From Gymnothorax reevesii (lineage: Eukaryota > Chordata > Actinopteri > Anguilliformes > Muraenidae): a DNA stretch of 64,000 nucleotides. Positions 48,740-61,462 of this stretch are shown here, in pieces (the stretch's first letter is position 1; each line of letters starts with the position of its first letter). A program made the translations under genes and the position numbers. Location: positions 15,574,411-15,638,410 of the forward strand of contig CM056578.1 in assembly GCA_029721435.1 (NCBI GenBank). Direction: 5' to 3'. Below the pieces are notes generated by a model. The model saw nothing but the letters and a program-made list of their open reading frames with translations. It was not told the origin of the DNA and did no database searches.

Positions 48740-50130
48740 AAATTTTAATTGTAGTTGTTGTTATGTAATTTAATGCACATACTGATACTCATTACTGCTT
48801 TTGCCTCCATTCTGTTTCTTTTGTATCAACAGCAATGTACAATCTCACTGAACTGTATAGGAGCCAACGATGTGGTTTATTGTTTCATATTAATCAAGTA
48901 CTATGCAATGCGGCTGAAGTGCCGCTTATAAAGTCAGGATCTGTCCAGAGAATGTTACTTAGCTAGCTATTAGAGACAAGGCCTAAATTATTCCCACCCA
49001 GCCAGCATCATTTTACATCAACAATAGGTAGCTAGAATACAGTCTGCTCAGGGCCACAGTTTTCATGTAGCAGATGTGAAATGAAGGTATGCGCAAGTAA
49101 CGTTGGTACAGTACTCTTCAACTGAGCCAGAAACACAAAACGAACATTGCATCTATTGGTGACATTGAGCCTTCATGAGACTTTGACTAAATCGCTAATA
49201 ATTTTAATGCAATAGCTAGTTTGGGTAGCCAGCTAATTGAAAAAAGTAACGTGCTGTCCTGCTGGATTTTTCAGGACCGTGCAAAGCGGTGCATTTTCGC
49301 ATATTAATTTAGTATGATGCAACTTCACATATTCAACCAGACTTAAATCAGCTCATGTACTACACTATATCAGTTAATGTGCAAAGCAAGATAGTGCGAC
49401 CCCACTTCAGTCCCATAATACCTAGCGCGTACCTCATCATGCTAGGGGCTCATTGACTCAAATTTCACTGATGGCAACTCAATAGCTCATTGGATCCCAG
49501 TACACACATTCTTTCAATGTATAGAGCCACAAAACAGTACCACAAAACAACTTCCAAGATCTACTAAAATATTCAGACAAGAATAAGAATTAAATGCTGC
49601 AGATGAAAAATGAAGTAAGTAAATGTCAGCCCAGCATTCATTTTAAATATTTATTCATTTCCTCAGAAGGCATTTGTTAAGTAATATTACAACTTCATAC
49701 TACAGCATCATATCAATGTTTTTGTTTGTGGTCAGCAATTAGAATTTTATAAGCAACCAAAACCACTGAGCGGATCCTTATTATTCATTTAGCCCAAAGC
49801 CTGGGTGGGAAATTCGATTTCTTGGTCTCATTAAAAACTAAAGCTTCAGTGGTCTCCACTCTCATCTTCCCCATGGCTAAGTCCTGACCTTGACATGAAC
49901 CCAAGCTAATCCGGTGTCTTCTTCATTGTAATTGGTCTGAGGACAGACTTCAACAAGTGATTAATGGGGCTTAATGAGGGAACCTGGTCTGATCCAGCAG
50001 CCACCAACATATGCATGCCAGGGTCATTAGGCCACCATATATAAACCAACAGCCATTACGAGGAAAGAATGAAAGGCACATTAAATCACTGCTATTAAAA
50101 TAGCACCACTTCAACCTAAAGAAAAACTTG
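48740..50130. other. Intronic/intergenic, no gene seen
   Basis: No recognised exon or transposon ends. Confidence 0.45.
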
Positions 50131-51163
50131 TGTGTTATTGTACACACCAGGTATTAACTTGTGGAAAGTTGAGAAAAATTGCCCAGAGAAAATAATGCTT
50201 GGAAGTTGTTCTATATGCCCCACCAGTATCAACCATGAAAACCGTTTAAAATTTCCAAAGCAAATTTTTTAGAAATCTGCATTTTTAGGAAATCATGAAT
50301 TCTGAGATATATTTATTTTATTTTTGGAATGTAACTAACAATTTTCCCCAAGCATTGCCTATTTATCAATTCAAAACCCCCCATCATTTTGTTTGTATGA
50401 TGAAATAACTATGTAAGAACCCAATAGTTGACACCTATGACAGATGTTGCACGTTGAATGCCGAGAGAAAGGCAAACTTCCTCTCGGCATTCAACTTGCA
50501 ACAGTTTTCAAGTAACTGGGCACTTGAAGTGGTTGACACCAAATTTTGTACATGTTTATTACTGTATGTAACATCATTACATCCTGGTGGAATCTATTGA
50601 TTCTATGTCCTTATCATTACCTAATGCTTTTTATGCAATTCAAAATAGGCCTTTTTAGATGAAATAAGTGTGGGTGGAATTTGTGGAATGCAGTTAGGAC
50701 TTTCCTTGAAACCATTTATCCCAAACAGGTCACTGTCCTGCAATGAACTGTTATAAGTGTTAACTATTCTGTCCTACCAAAGGCTAAGTGCAGTAACTAC
50801 ACAATAATTCAAACAGTAAAAAATGGTTTCAGAGGTTGTTTGCTGCTGTCCCAACAAATAAATAGTCAGCACATCTATGATAGATTATGATTAACTGACT
50901 CACCATGGTATAATTTCTGTCCAAATAAATTCTGACCTCAACATACTCTCAGGCCCAAAACTGTGTAAATAAAAGAAATAGATCTCAGAATTCATGATTT
51001 TCTAAAAGCGCAGATTTCTGAAAAATTTGCTTTGGAAATTTTAAATGGTTTTCTTTGTTGATACTAGTGGGCCATTTAGAACAACTCCCAAGCAGTTTCC
51101 CTGGAGAATTTTTCTTAACTTTCTTCAAGTTAAAACCTGGTGTGAACAGGTAATAAAATCTAT
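50131..51163. mobile_element. Fold-back element with about 180-base terminal inverted repeats
   Basis: The left arm (50131-50315) and the right arm (50983-51163) are inverted copies. They share acaccaggt(a/t)ttaacttg, gttgttcta, atcaac-a-gaaaacc, tttaaaatttccaaagcaaa and aaatcatgaattctgagat. The 660-base centre has no coding frame but contains a near-perfect hairpin (50446-50502). No target duplication could be assigned with confidence. Confidence 0.8.
50446..50502. repeat. 22-base-arm hairpin inside the fold-back element
   Basis: gttgcacgttgaatgccgag ag, a 13-base loop, then the complementary arm with one mismatch. Confidence 0.88.
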
Positions 51164-51309
51164 TTTCGATCACATCTTTCACTGACTTGGGGTACAAAGT
51201 AAACTCCTAGTTACGAATATACTTCCTATCCTGAAAGAAATGTAAAAACGAGACATCAACTAAAAATGAAGGTAAAATCTAAAACGTGATAAAAGGCAGG
51301 ATAGATCAG

Positions 51310-51610
51310 CTGAAAATGGAATGGGTGGTGCTGAGGCTAGCATTGCTGCCACTCAATAAGGAGGTTCTGGATTGAGTTTCAGCCAGTCAGGACCTTTCTG
51401 TGTGGAGTTGGCGTGTTTTCCCCCTGTACGTGTGGATCCCCCCCCCAGGTACCCCAGTTTCCTTCTCCCCAAAAGACAAGCTGTACTGGAACACTCCTAC
51501 CAGCGCCTCTGAATGCAATTGGACTAGAGTTCATCCCTGGGTGCTGCACTGTGGCGGCCCACTGCTCCTAAGTGACTAGGATGGGTTAAATGTGGAGGAA
51601 AAAAATTAAA
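51310..51610. repeat. Dispersed fish repeat fragment
   Basis: tgtggagttggcgtgttttc, ccccctgtacgtgtg and aggtaccccagtttccttc resemble the reverse complement of the 12067-type repeat, and tgggtgctgcactgtggcgg then cccactgctcctaa is another common teleost phrase. Boundaries are uncertain. Confidence 0.5.
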
Positions 51611-52960
51611 AGTATATCTTATCGTATTTTACAACAAAACTCAAAATGAATTGTAATCAATCAGAAATGTGGATACTCTGCCAAAAACACGCCTGACAGG
51701 GCAGTCCAGGCACGAATGAATGAGTCAAACCATCTTTGGAACGAAAACTGAACTTTATCACTCGATACAGTCAGTTGAAAAATTTATTTCTCAAAATGGA
51801 CCATTTTGTCCTTAAACCGGATCAATACAGCATGTCTCCAAGGTTACCATTTCAAAGCTCTGATTGTATGGACCACTTGAAGCAGTTAAAACCTGTTTTG
51901 TTTTTCCATTTTTGTTAAGAGGATATTAAGGATGGCGATTATCCTTTGATGGTAAGCCTGGGAGAAAAGAACAAACAGAATGTTTTTTATCTCTACAATT
52001 CTCCTTTATTTGAACTGCCCTTCGTCTGTATTGAAACAGACCCGAGACACGACAGAGCCTGACGCGAATCGCTAAGACCTTCAGCCGCAAAACGACTTTT
52101 ACTGTCTCTGGCAGCAATGGATGCTCGAATCGGGTCAGAGCGACACAAACTCCAGGCCTTTGGCATTCGAGGCGATTGACAGAAAATGGCCATCTCCAGT
52201 CACATGACACTTGCCAGTCTTCTACTGCAGTTGCATTCTCACAGCTCAAGGTCGCTGTCAATAAAACCCGACGTCAATATAATCCATAGGCCATAATCCC
52301 TCACTCCAATCCACCGTCCCCCTCTCTCCAAAACGGATTTATTTCCACCACCCCGCCCCGCCTGGTAGCCCTGTAAATTAATACATCACATTTCATATTT
52401 ATGCTCCCTAGGACTGATAGAAATTCAAATTGAGGGCACTGGAGTACGGGCCCTGTTTCGGTTTTTGCATTTTTTAGCTCCCGCAGTAATCCCGCCGGAA
52501 ATCCATTGACATGCGCTCTGTGCATGTGATTTTCACCGAGGGGCAGTCTGACTTCCAAACACCTACATTTTTCTCCCTCACCCCAATTTTGCCGATTCAG
52601 AGCCCAGGAGAGTCTTCTGAGGAAAAAAAAAAAAACAAAAAAAGGAAAAGGAAGAAGATTTTCAATTCTACAGCACCTTTCCGAGTCTCTGAAACACGTT
52701 TCCCTCCCCAGGGTCAAAGCTGAGCAGACAGCGAGGTACGGAGGGTTAGGAGTCAGAGACAGAGAATGCTGCAATATGGCCGCAATATGGAGGTGACAAT
52801 CCCGCCATTTACCTCTGTGACAGGGAAAAGTCATCAATACCAGCTCACTTCTGAAGCCCCTCCATGGCCCGCCGCATCATCAAAGAATATCATTTGTGTC
52901 ATTCATGCTGTTGGTTATTTTCTATATCTGACATGAGCTGGCTGAGAAGGCGTTTGCCTC
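51611..52960. other. CpG-richer segment, no gene assigned
   Basis: 52000-52850 has more CpG and GC than its surroundings. Long minus-strand frames (51926-52261 and 52301-52837) are not recognisable, and the second includes a stretch translated from an A-run. An internal promoter is possible but unsupported. Confidence 0.35.
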
Positions 52961-53009
52961 AGAATATATGTTATATATTATACACATACATATATTATAT
53001 ATATATATA

Positions 53010-53555
53010 CACTGCCTGTCCAAACACAAACAAAATCAAATATTTAGTAGGAACTCCCGAAGCATTGATTACAGTGCAAATTCTTTATGTCATTGTTTTA
53101 ACAACCGCATGCAACGTCAGAATATTTATTTTCAGTCAGTGTTGCCTAAATTTTTGGCTTGAGATCTTGTCTTCACAACAAGATGGTTGAAGCACTCTAT
53201 AGTCACCTCCAGCATGTGCCTGTAACTTTCAATGTGGTCAAGGTCAGGACTTTATGGTGCCCAATTCATGAGTGAAAAAGATTCCTTATGCTCGTTTTCC
53301 TCATTCATTGTTTCCTTTGCTGGATGCAGGTCAAAAACTCACCCCTTCTGAAATACTGTAACATCTTTTCTACCATCAAGGGATGCGTCTACTAACTCCA
53401 ACATGACTTTTCAAGACATGGAAAGTTACACGCTTCATCAGTTACGGTAAAAATAAATATTGCCAGCTAAAACATATTAATTGCTGAAATAATGATTCAA
53501 TCATAGTTTTGTTCATTTATATCCAAACAGCAAAATCTTTTTTTGGACAGGCAGT
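53010..53555 (+). mobile_element. Tc1-derived MITE (copy 3 of 3)
   Basis: Starts CACTGCCTGTCCAAACACAA after TA inside an AT run and ends ..TTTTTTTGGACAGGCAGT followed by A. About 546 bases, collinear with 29352-29895 throughout (for example gaaatactgtaacatctttt and cacgcttcatcagt), in the same orientation. Confidence 0.88.
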
Positions 53556-54720
53556 ATGTATAGGTATTGACACACAAACAGTATGTTTTTAATTTATTTC
53601 AGCAGGAAGACTACAGCCCCAGACAAAGGCCCTTATAATTGGATTAGGTCTGAAGTCTTTTTCTGATTTTTATTCTTCTCACAGACGAGGCTGGATTTTT
53701 CTTTCTCTCGTCAAGACCTAGACTGAGTTATTTTACCATTTGTGAGACTAAGGAAGGGAGCGAGGGAGGGAGAGAGAGAAAGTGAGAGAGAAAGACTATG
53801 GCTCAATCCCAAATCACCCACAACACTCTCACCCATTCTGTTTGCGTGTTAACGTGGAGGAACTACCATCTTAAAACCTGAACCAATCCTATTTTGTGTG
53901 ATTGGGAGTGGATTGTAAAACCCTCGAGTAGCGAGTCTGCATCAGTGCTGAATTCTTATCTCACCCTCCCTAACCGGAAGCGAGATAGTTATATCTTTCG
54001 GATCCATCTATCTTTAGCCATGACGAGTCCTTCTGTTTCCCAGTAAATACAAGGGCAAGGGCATCCAGGAGTTCACATGCATATTTATACCCAGGCCCTT
54101 AATGAGTGCCCTCCTTGGCGGCGAGGGAGACTTCACACGGAGTGACACTCAGCATTGAAGCACTAGCGGTGCAGGAGCAGTTTTGGAAAGAACCTGTGAT
54201 TAGTGCAAACATCAAGACACCAAAGAAACTAATAAGGAGTGCTATTGTTTCTATTTATCCAATTATTGCCTTTTATCCCTCTATTGTAATGCAGCCCTAG
54301 CTATTTTACGGTCAAACATCTCTGTTTAACCTTATCATCAAAGTCAGGGTGACAGAATAAATTTTCTGTCAACAGTCTACAGCTATCCATTATTTCACTC
54401 CCTGACAAAACAAATAACGAGTAAACAAACTGGGGACATTCAACCTGACTTTGCAGATTTATGCACTTATTAATTCCGCTATGACTGCTCCTGTAATACA
54501 AATTCAAAGGCACTTCAGGGATATTCAAGACTTACTACAATGGACTTGGATTTGTTTGCATAATCAGGGGACAAACTGCCACCCACACATCGAAATGAAC
54601 ATATGCACAAACAGTTGACTAGAATGCACCATAAAACTGAGTTATTCATAGGTACTGAATACACACAAGCTGGGATTTCATTTTAACAGGGCATGTGACT
54701 TAAGTCACATAAAAATTTGC
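53556..54720. other. Intronic/intergenic, no gene seen
   Basis: A purine-rich run (gggagggagagagagaaag) lies at 53755-53790. Nothing else is recognised. Confidence 0.45.
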
Positions 54721-54939
54721 ATTAAAAAATTCAAAACATGGAGGGACAAGAGCAATGCAGAGCGTGGCAGATGCCCCCGCCTGTATGTTGATCAAGGGCA
54801 TAGTGAGATGGCTGCTGTGGCGGCCATATTAGATATTGCGCCACGCTGGTTTTCGAAAGGAACCTTCCTCTAGCCACTCGCAATACGCCATTGAGAAATG
54901 GCATCAATCCAAGGAGGGATTCTATAGTTATCCCATGGA

Positions 54940-55960
54940 AACGAAAAGTTAACGGACGGACGGACGGACATGGTGTCGACATAAAGACCCCTTTCCTCTT
55001 AGGAGGGCGGGGGCATAAAAAGAAGTACCCTCCAGGGGCTTTCCAAAACTAGAAAATGTGTATCCATGGGAGACACCTGAAAAAAACACCTGAAAAATCG
55101 TCAGACTTTGCAAAAAGTTTGAAACAAAGCATGGGTCCTAACAAAGCACATGTATAAATTCAATGAATTGGTAACAGGCTTTTGAGAAGAAGCGGATAAA
55201 AGATACTCCCCATCAACTTGATCAGCCTGCCCATAGGTACATACTGTAAGTACAGACGGACAAGGGTAACCCTATGTGCCCCCAGCCATATATGGCAGGG
55301 AAAAATTCAAAACAGGAGATAAAACAGAAGTACTCTTTCAACCTTGAATTTTTCACGGACACGATCAAGCACTTCCAGTGCACACAAGATTGAGCATTTT
55401 GAAGTACCTAAGAGAGGTCTGAGAATTTACAAATCAGCTTCTTTGACTCAGTGGGGACAGAAGAGCATCACTTAACAGACCTACCCATCCAAGGCTGTTT
55501 ACACAGCTGAGAAGAAGCATATTCCCCACTTAGGCAGAGGAAAATTAGCAGAAACACTCCAAAAGGCTAAGAAGCACACCCAGCCAGCTGCTCTCTAAAG
55601 CTCATGACACAGCTAAAACTTGGAGAATGTCTGGGGTGCAGTTGGATGGCTTGCGCAGGGTAAAAACTTTCCAAACCAAGAACGCATACTCAACAAGCAC
55701 AAATCACTCAGATCTCCCCACAGTTCTAGGGCTCTGGCTTGGAAACAAACATTCGTTGGAGGGACAGACAGACGGACACGAGGAAGAACGGACGGATGAA
55801 AATGCATATCCATACTGGAAGATGGATCTATACATTAGATTTCATGGAAAAATGTTCAGCAGTTTAACATTCTGGCCCGAAAAAGGCAAGAAAATATGCA
55901 GACGAAAGAACTGACACAAATTCCTTCCACTATGTGGCAGGGGATAAAAAGAGGTGTTCT
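54940..55960. repeat. Region with recurring GGACGGAC words
   Basis: (acgg)n at 54950-54968, acagacggacaagg at 55250 and acagacagacggacacgagg at 55762 with cggacgg at 55790. Similar words near 13590 suggest one dispersed family. Unit structure is unclear and there is no coding frame. Confidence 0.4.
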
Positions 55961-57229
55961 CAGTTTTACTCAGAGCAGGCTGTTATTATCCTGTTTTGTG
56001 GAACAGGCCCTTGAGCCTTGAGTAAATCTCAGATCTCAGAGGAAGGGAATCTCAATAGCGCCTTCCGCCTCTGTGTAATGGCGCAATCTCCAGGGAAGAA
56101 TTAGCGGCGCGGAGCGCTGAACAGTTGCTGATAAGCCACAGTTACGGGCACAGTGCTGTACTCTTTAACAACCACTAGAGGTCGCCTTTCGCTAGGAGGC
56201 AATGGACAGACAGGGGATCAGCTATTGTAGGTTCCTCCTCATCTAAACTTATGACCTAATTCAGCCTCCCATGGCAATAAACAGGCAAATCTCAGCGCTA
56301 ATCCCCAGATGTGCTAACGTCATCCAAGGATTCAGTCTCCAGGCCATTTTCTGAGATTCATCTTCCAGGAAGCCCTGCTGACAATCAGTGATGGAGGCAG
56401 GTTCGCAGGCTTGTAGCCATGCTATCATTTGCAAAAGATGACAGTAAATGATGTTTTATTATGCTAATGAGCAAGAGGTGGTCAAAAACTAATATATGGA
56501 TGGACCGTTTATAGTCTATGGGCAAAATTGTGGTCACTTTTGACAAGGACAGTCAATTGTTATGGCCCCAATTTGGTATGACATATAAGACAGCAAGGGA
56601 TGACAGACAAAACTCCAAAACTTAAACAGATGTAATAAAATAAAGCACTGACACTAACCTACAATTTATACTACTGACCAAGATTGATAATATACAAGAA
56701 AAAAAATATTTACAGTCCCTTGAGATGGGGTTGCTTGGTGATGTTCCGGGTGAGGAAAATGCTCCAACATAGGCAAAAATCCACAAAAAGCTTCACAGGT
56801 CTTGAAAAGTGTGACAGGTCTGGTTAAATGTATCCTTCTTCTTGCAATTTCTCCTACTACTTAACTCTCTCAATTTCTCTCCTTATACTCTCTTGTAGCC
56901 CCCTCCCACCTTTTAGACTTTTTTTTTTAATTATCTGGGACTTTCCCTCTCAGACATGCCCAGGACATGCCCAAACCTAGCTCCAGACTGGGCTTAGAAA
57001 AAAGGTAAATACTGCCATCTAGTGGCATTTTTTTTTCATATTACACAATGGAGTGGTCTATAATGTTAATCCCTGAATTTAAATGTTTACTGAATTTGGA
57101 TCCATGTGGATCCACTGTCCACGTCTCTCGATGACGCAATAGAGACTGTTTGCGTAAAAGCTGTCTGGAAGAGCAATGGCCAATGTGGTAAATATGCTCG
57201 GCCGGTCCATTACTGGTGTTACTTCATTA
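55961..57229. other. Intronic/intergenic; GC-richer patch at 56030-56220
   Basis: No gene. 56030-56220 is GC-richer and non-repetitive (contains gaattagcggcgcggagcgc), a possible conserved non-coding element. No element ends are seen. Confidence 0.35.
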
Positions 57230-57258
57230 CTCACTCACTCACTCACTCACTCACTCAC
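57230..57258. repeat. (CTCA)n microsatellite
   Basis: Seven uninterrupted tetranucleotides. Confidence 0.92.
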
Positions 57259-57779
57259 GGAGGTCTTCGGAAGTAGGGCTGGATCGTGCCGGCCCAGCAA
57301 AAACCAAGGCTGTCATTCCCTTCATAATAATGTAATCCAGCAAAGCTGAGAAAGAAGTGCATTGAAATTTGACAACTGAAATATCAGGGCAAGTTTCTCG
57401 TCAGGACTCAGGAGGGCCCAGGATGGTATCAGTTTAAATTTTCTGAAGGGCAGCTTAAATGTTGAGAGCCCCATGTATCTGAGATGAGGTAGTGGAAGTT
57501 TAACAGCTGACTAAGTTGTCCCAACATCACATAAAATGGAAGACGAGAGCAAAGCAGCATATTCCTACAAACCAGGACACTGATGGATTACCGGCAGAAA
57601 AAATCTACACCATACAGTCTTAGCCATAGTCAACCATTTCCCATGTTGCCAGGTCATCCGTCAGATTTCAGCCCAATCACAAGCCAAATCAGATTAAAAA
57701 AAAAACTCAAGGCACACAGTGAAGTGAAAAAGTATTCATCTCCTTCCCAATTTCTATCTTTGCTTACTTGTCATATTTA

Positions 57780-58757
57780 CACTGACCAAAAAAAGAAACA
57801 CAATTTTCTATTTCTTGATTTTATTGAGTGTAACTGTTATTAATCAACACTTCATTGGTATCAAATGAAAGAAGGAATCTCAGATAATAGATGTCACAGA
57901 AAATCAGGTTGGAATATTGCCAAGTTGGCTTTTATTTAACAAGGTGAAGTTCAACATTACGAAATACAAATGACACTATCAGTATCTCGTATGTCCCCCG
58001 TTAGCATCGCGCATGGCGGTACACCTGCGTCATATAGACATCACCAGACGCCTGATTGTTGATTGTGGAACGCTGTTCCACTCTTCAGTCAGTGCTCGTC
58101 TTAGCTGACATACTGTAGCTGGCGGTGGTTGACGCCTCCAGATCGCTCTATCCAGAATGTCCCACAAGTGTTCTATAGGTGAAAGATCTGGAGAATACGC
58201 TGGCCAGGGAAGGATTTGCACATTTTCGGCCCGAAGGAACTCCCTACAAATACGTACCACGTGCGGACGTGCGTTGTCCTGTTGGAAAGTCAGTCGGCGA
58301 CGTTGTACAAACAGAGGGATGACTGGACCGAGATTTAATTTCGGTAACGGATGGCATTGAGATTTCCTCCAACTAAGTGAAGGTTGTTTCGGTGTGCAGT
58401 AGACGGTCAGTCATGATACAACGGTCAGACGCCTGAGTCATAACACATGGCCTACTGGATCTGGGGCGATCGGCCGTGTGTCCAGTGGCATTAAACCTGG
58501 CTCTGAGGCGACTAATAGTCGCAAAATGCACGCCGAATTGACGGGCAACTCCACCTACCCGACTTCTGGCCTATAGCATCCCAATCACGCATTTCCGTTG
58601 AACTTCCGTTAGTCACGTCATTATAACCTGTCTGATTATTACAAATTTTCAGTCTGACTTTTATAGGCCCCGGTGTCCACGAGGAACTAAAAACAAAAAT
58701 GGGAGTGTACAATGGTATTTTCATAAACACACTCGCATGATTACAGCCAGCCCTGTA
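57780..58757 (-). mobile_element. Tc1-like element with left terminal repeat, right end lost
   Basis: After TA at 57778-57779 comes CACTGACCAAAAAAAGAAAC, the terminus of a widespread fish Tc1 family. The complementary right end is absent, and homology fades after about 58757 (..aaacacactcgcatgattac agccagccct). A dead transposase lies on the minus strand. Confidence 0.8.
58010..58640 (-). pseudogene. Tc1-like transposase, heavily decayed and internally deleted
   Basis: Minus-strand reading in several frames: VGGVARQFGV and RLRARFNATGHTADRPRS (DNA-binding region, 58590-58440). An internal gap follows where most of the first-Asp region should be. Then come NVQILPWPAYSPDLSPIEHL and WDILDRAIWRRQPPP (catalytic Glu block, 58215-58120), ending near 58010. 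The length is well below the 340 codons of an intact gene, and stops and frameshifts are frequent. Confidence 0.85.
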
Positions 58758-59404
58758 AAATCTAAATATCAGTTACATAAAATCGGTCTAGTAAGGTGAA
58801 GTAGGTAAAAAGTGGCACATGATGCTGCGATTTAAAATATTGAAGAGAGACAAATGGCAAAAATAGAAGGAATTGGGAAAGGGGCAAACAGCACTGTAAC
58901 ATTGCCACTGGAGCACTGCGAGGTCGGGTTGATTCTGTGAAAAAATGCCTCTTCTTGACAAATAGATCTTTGCAGTGGACTCTGGGGGAAAATTTAGTGA
59001 CAGAATGCAAACAAAGAGTTGCTGGAAAGTTGAGGATAAAAACGAAAACAGAAAAAGCTAGTAGGGTGTCACTGTGACCTTTCTCAATTGGAGTGAAAAT
59101 GACAGAGAAAGGCACTTTTGACAGGGGCTTGACGCTTGTTTTGAAATGTCCTTTCTGAAATGCGGACACCCAAAAGGCAGCTCACGGCAGTATCAGGAAG
59201 CTGTCAGATGAATGACAGCAAAGAGTTTTCATTTTAGTACATTATCTCTAAACGGCTTCTCAATCGTTGTTTTTCTGTCCTTAAAAAGCATTCTGTACTG
59301 GATCGTCTGTGTATTCAGCTGAAAAAGGAACCTAGATATCGAATAACAATAGACTGCAAGTAAAAATATGTATAATGTATAATATGTGGGCATTTCTACA
59401 GAAT

Positions 59405-60534
59405 TGTTATGATCCTGATCAGCTTGATCATGTTTTTGTTATGATTCTGCCTTGTCTGCAATGTCTGATTATGATTCTGCTTTGCTTGACTATGATTTGT
59501 ATTGTGATTGAGATTCTATGCCACGTCGTTTTTGCTTTGTCTGTGTATGTCTTCCATATTCCATTGCAGTTATATTCCGGTCCATGTTTTGTCTTATACC
59601 ATGCATTGCACTTTGTCTCTCCCTGTCTGGTCTTTTGTCATGTGATCCCTCACTGCCCCAGTATTGTGTGCCACACTTTCGGGTGATTTCATGGTTTCTG
59701 GGATTTCAACCATTCCTTCCAATCTCGTTTACTTCCTTCACCTTGCTTTTTACTAACAATACTAAGAGTTTGTTGTTTCAGTTAAACTTACAAACCAAGA
59801 CTAACATTGTTTATAGTAATAACTTGCTAACAAGCACTAGGGATTGTATAGCTGCACATTACAAATTGAATAATAAGTTCTCAGCACTCACTCTGTTCTA
59901 GTCTCTGCCCCTTGCATTCACTCAATTTACTTTGCTGTGCTTCAAGCAGATCTTCTGCACCTTGTTAATCACTGTTCTGCCTCTCACTCTGTGCACTTTA
60001 GAACTCCCTAACCGGAGCCGTATGTTTTACAGTAGGCTGTATCTGTGATCCCTGTCCGCGTTTGGCTTTTGCTAATTTCTTGTAATCAGAAACTTCCTCA
60101 TGTTCATTCCTTTGTAGTAAGTCTGATCCAATACATCTGTTCCCTATTATAGCATGTGACTTCCTCTACGTGTATTTAAGCAGTCATTTCACTCACAGCT
60201 CTTGTCAGAGCGTTTTCCCTGGTTTGCTTGTGCTGCGATTGTTGATGCCTTATACTCCTAGTGTTACACTTCTGGCTGGAACGTCCCCGACTCTGATTTT
60301 GACTTTTTCTTTGATACTTATCTGCCCATGTACCGTACCTGTTTTGCCCGACGCTGAGTTTAGTGTTTTGCTGCCCTGTGTACAGTTTGGATTACGTCCC
60401 TGGGATTCTGATTTTTGGATTGGACTTTGTACTGTCGCCTTCTGCCCTGTGGGGGTTTACCCCCCAACTTCAATAAAACCCACTTTTGCTGAAACTTCCT
60501 GGTCTCGCATTTGGTTCCACAACTTTACCTCACA
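59405..60534 (+). mobile_element. Probable solo LTR, 1130 bases
   Basis: Begins TGTTATGATCCTGATC and ends ..TTTACCTCACA. It is flanked by AGAAT (59400-59404) and AGAAG (60535-60539), a 5-base duplication with one difference. A TATA-like box (gtatttaag) lies near 60172 and a polyadenylation signal AATAAA at 60472-60477, about 60 bases before the 3' end, placing U3, R and U5 in the expected order. No internal retroelement genes adjoin. Frames inside are not genes. Confidence 0.7.
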
Positions 60535-60699
60535 AGAAGAGGGCATGATTACGGTAAAGACATGTCCACCAAAAATTCTCTGGGATTCCACTTTATTGAT
60601 CAAATAGGCTTTCCAAAGTACTAGTCAGTATTAAAATGGCAAAGCTGGGTTATGGCTGTTTTTTTTTTTTTTTTCAACAAACTTTAAGAGGGTCAGATG

Positions 60700-60730
60700 T
60701 CTTCACCGTAATCAACAATTACGGTAAAGA
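60700..60730. repeat. 13-base-arm hairpin TCTTCACCGTAAT
   Basis: tcttcaccgtaat-caaca-attacggtaaaga, one mismatch. The same attacggtaaaga word occurs at 60549, and gttacggtgaag occurs inside the terminal repeat of the next element. Confidence 0.8.
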
Positions 60731-61462
60731 TGACGTGACATACCTCTTTACTTTAATTAGTGTTTTTGGCAAATTGCACTGAAGAAAGGGGTATCATACT
60801 GCCTGCATGAATGTTTTGGTCATTTAAACATTTCAAAGGCATTGAAAGGTTCATTGTTAAAGAGGAACTCTGGTCAATTTCAACATGTATCTTTGTGGTG
60901 AAGGAGTACTGTCAATAGCAAGATAAACAATGAAAATTGGTTTTGCCTACATCGAGTTATGCTCCTGCTAGAGTTCGCACCTAAGCGTCTCAAACGGGGC
61001 AGGCTTTTAACCTCTTAACGCGATCGAGATGTAATTTCAAGTCCATAGCCATGTTAACTTAACCATTCCAAGTGAACACAGTGAATTTGATGGCAGTAGC
61101 TTACCTAGAAATGCATAAAAGGTGAGCTAATTCACTCAGTGCACATACCTCTGTTTACTTCCTGAGTTACGGTGAAGTCTACACTAGTCAACTGTTGAAC
61201 TCGTATAATCCAATATTCCAAAATGAAAATTTTCCACCAAGAAATTATGATTACGAATTGCTGTGGTGATATCCATTGTAATGACTATGTAGCAACATAG
61301 CAACACCGCAGCCTAACATCACAACTAGCTTCGATTACATTTGAATACTCGCGCGCGGGCTCATTGGGAAATGGCACTACTGGTGAGTGTCGGCAACATC
61401 TGCGGAGATCGGAGAGCTGACAGACGGAGCTTGAAGTTAGATCAGGAGGAATATCAGAGGAA

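Noticed and set aside
51926..52261. 111-codon minus-strand frame considered as an upstream NSG2 exon
   Set aside because: Contains none of the NSG2 N-terminal motifs (MVKL start, VPLITPL, IVKTRTEY, IAEFT).
52301..52837. 178-codon minus-strand frame
   Set aside because: Includes poly-Phe from an A-run and matches no family I know; CpG content alone does not make it a gene.
59405..60610. Open frames of 127 and 145 codons
   Set aside because: They lie within the LTR-like sequence and show no retroelement protein motif.
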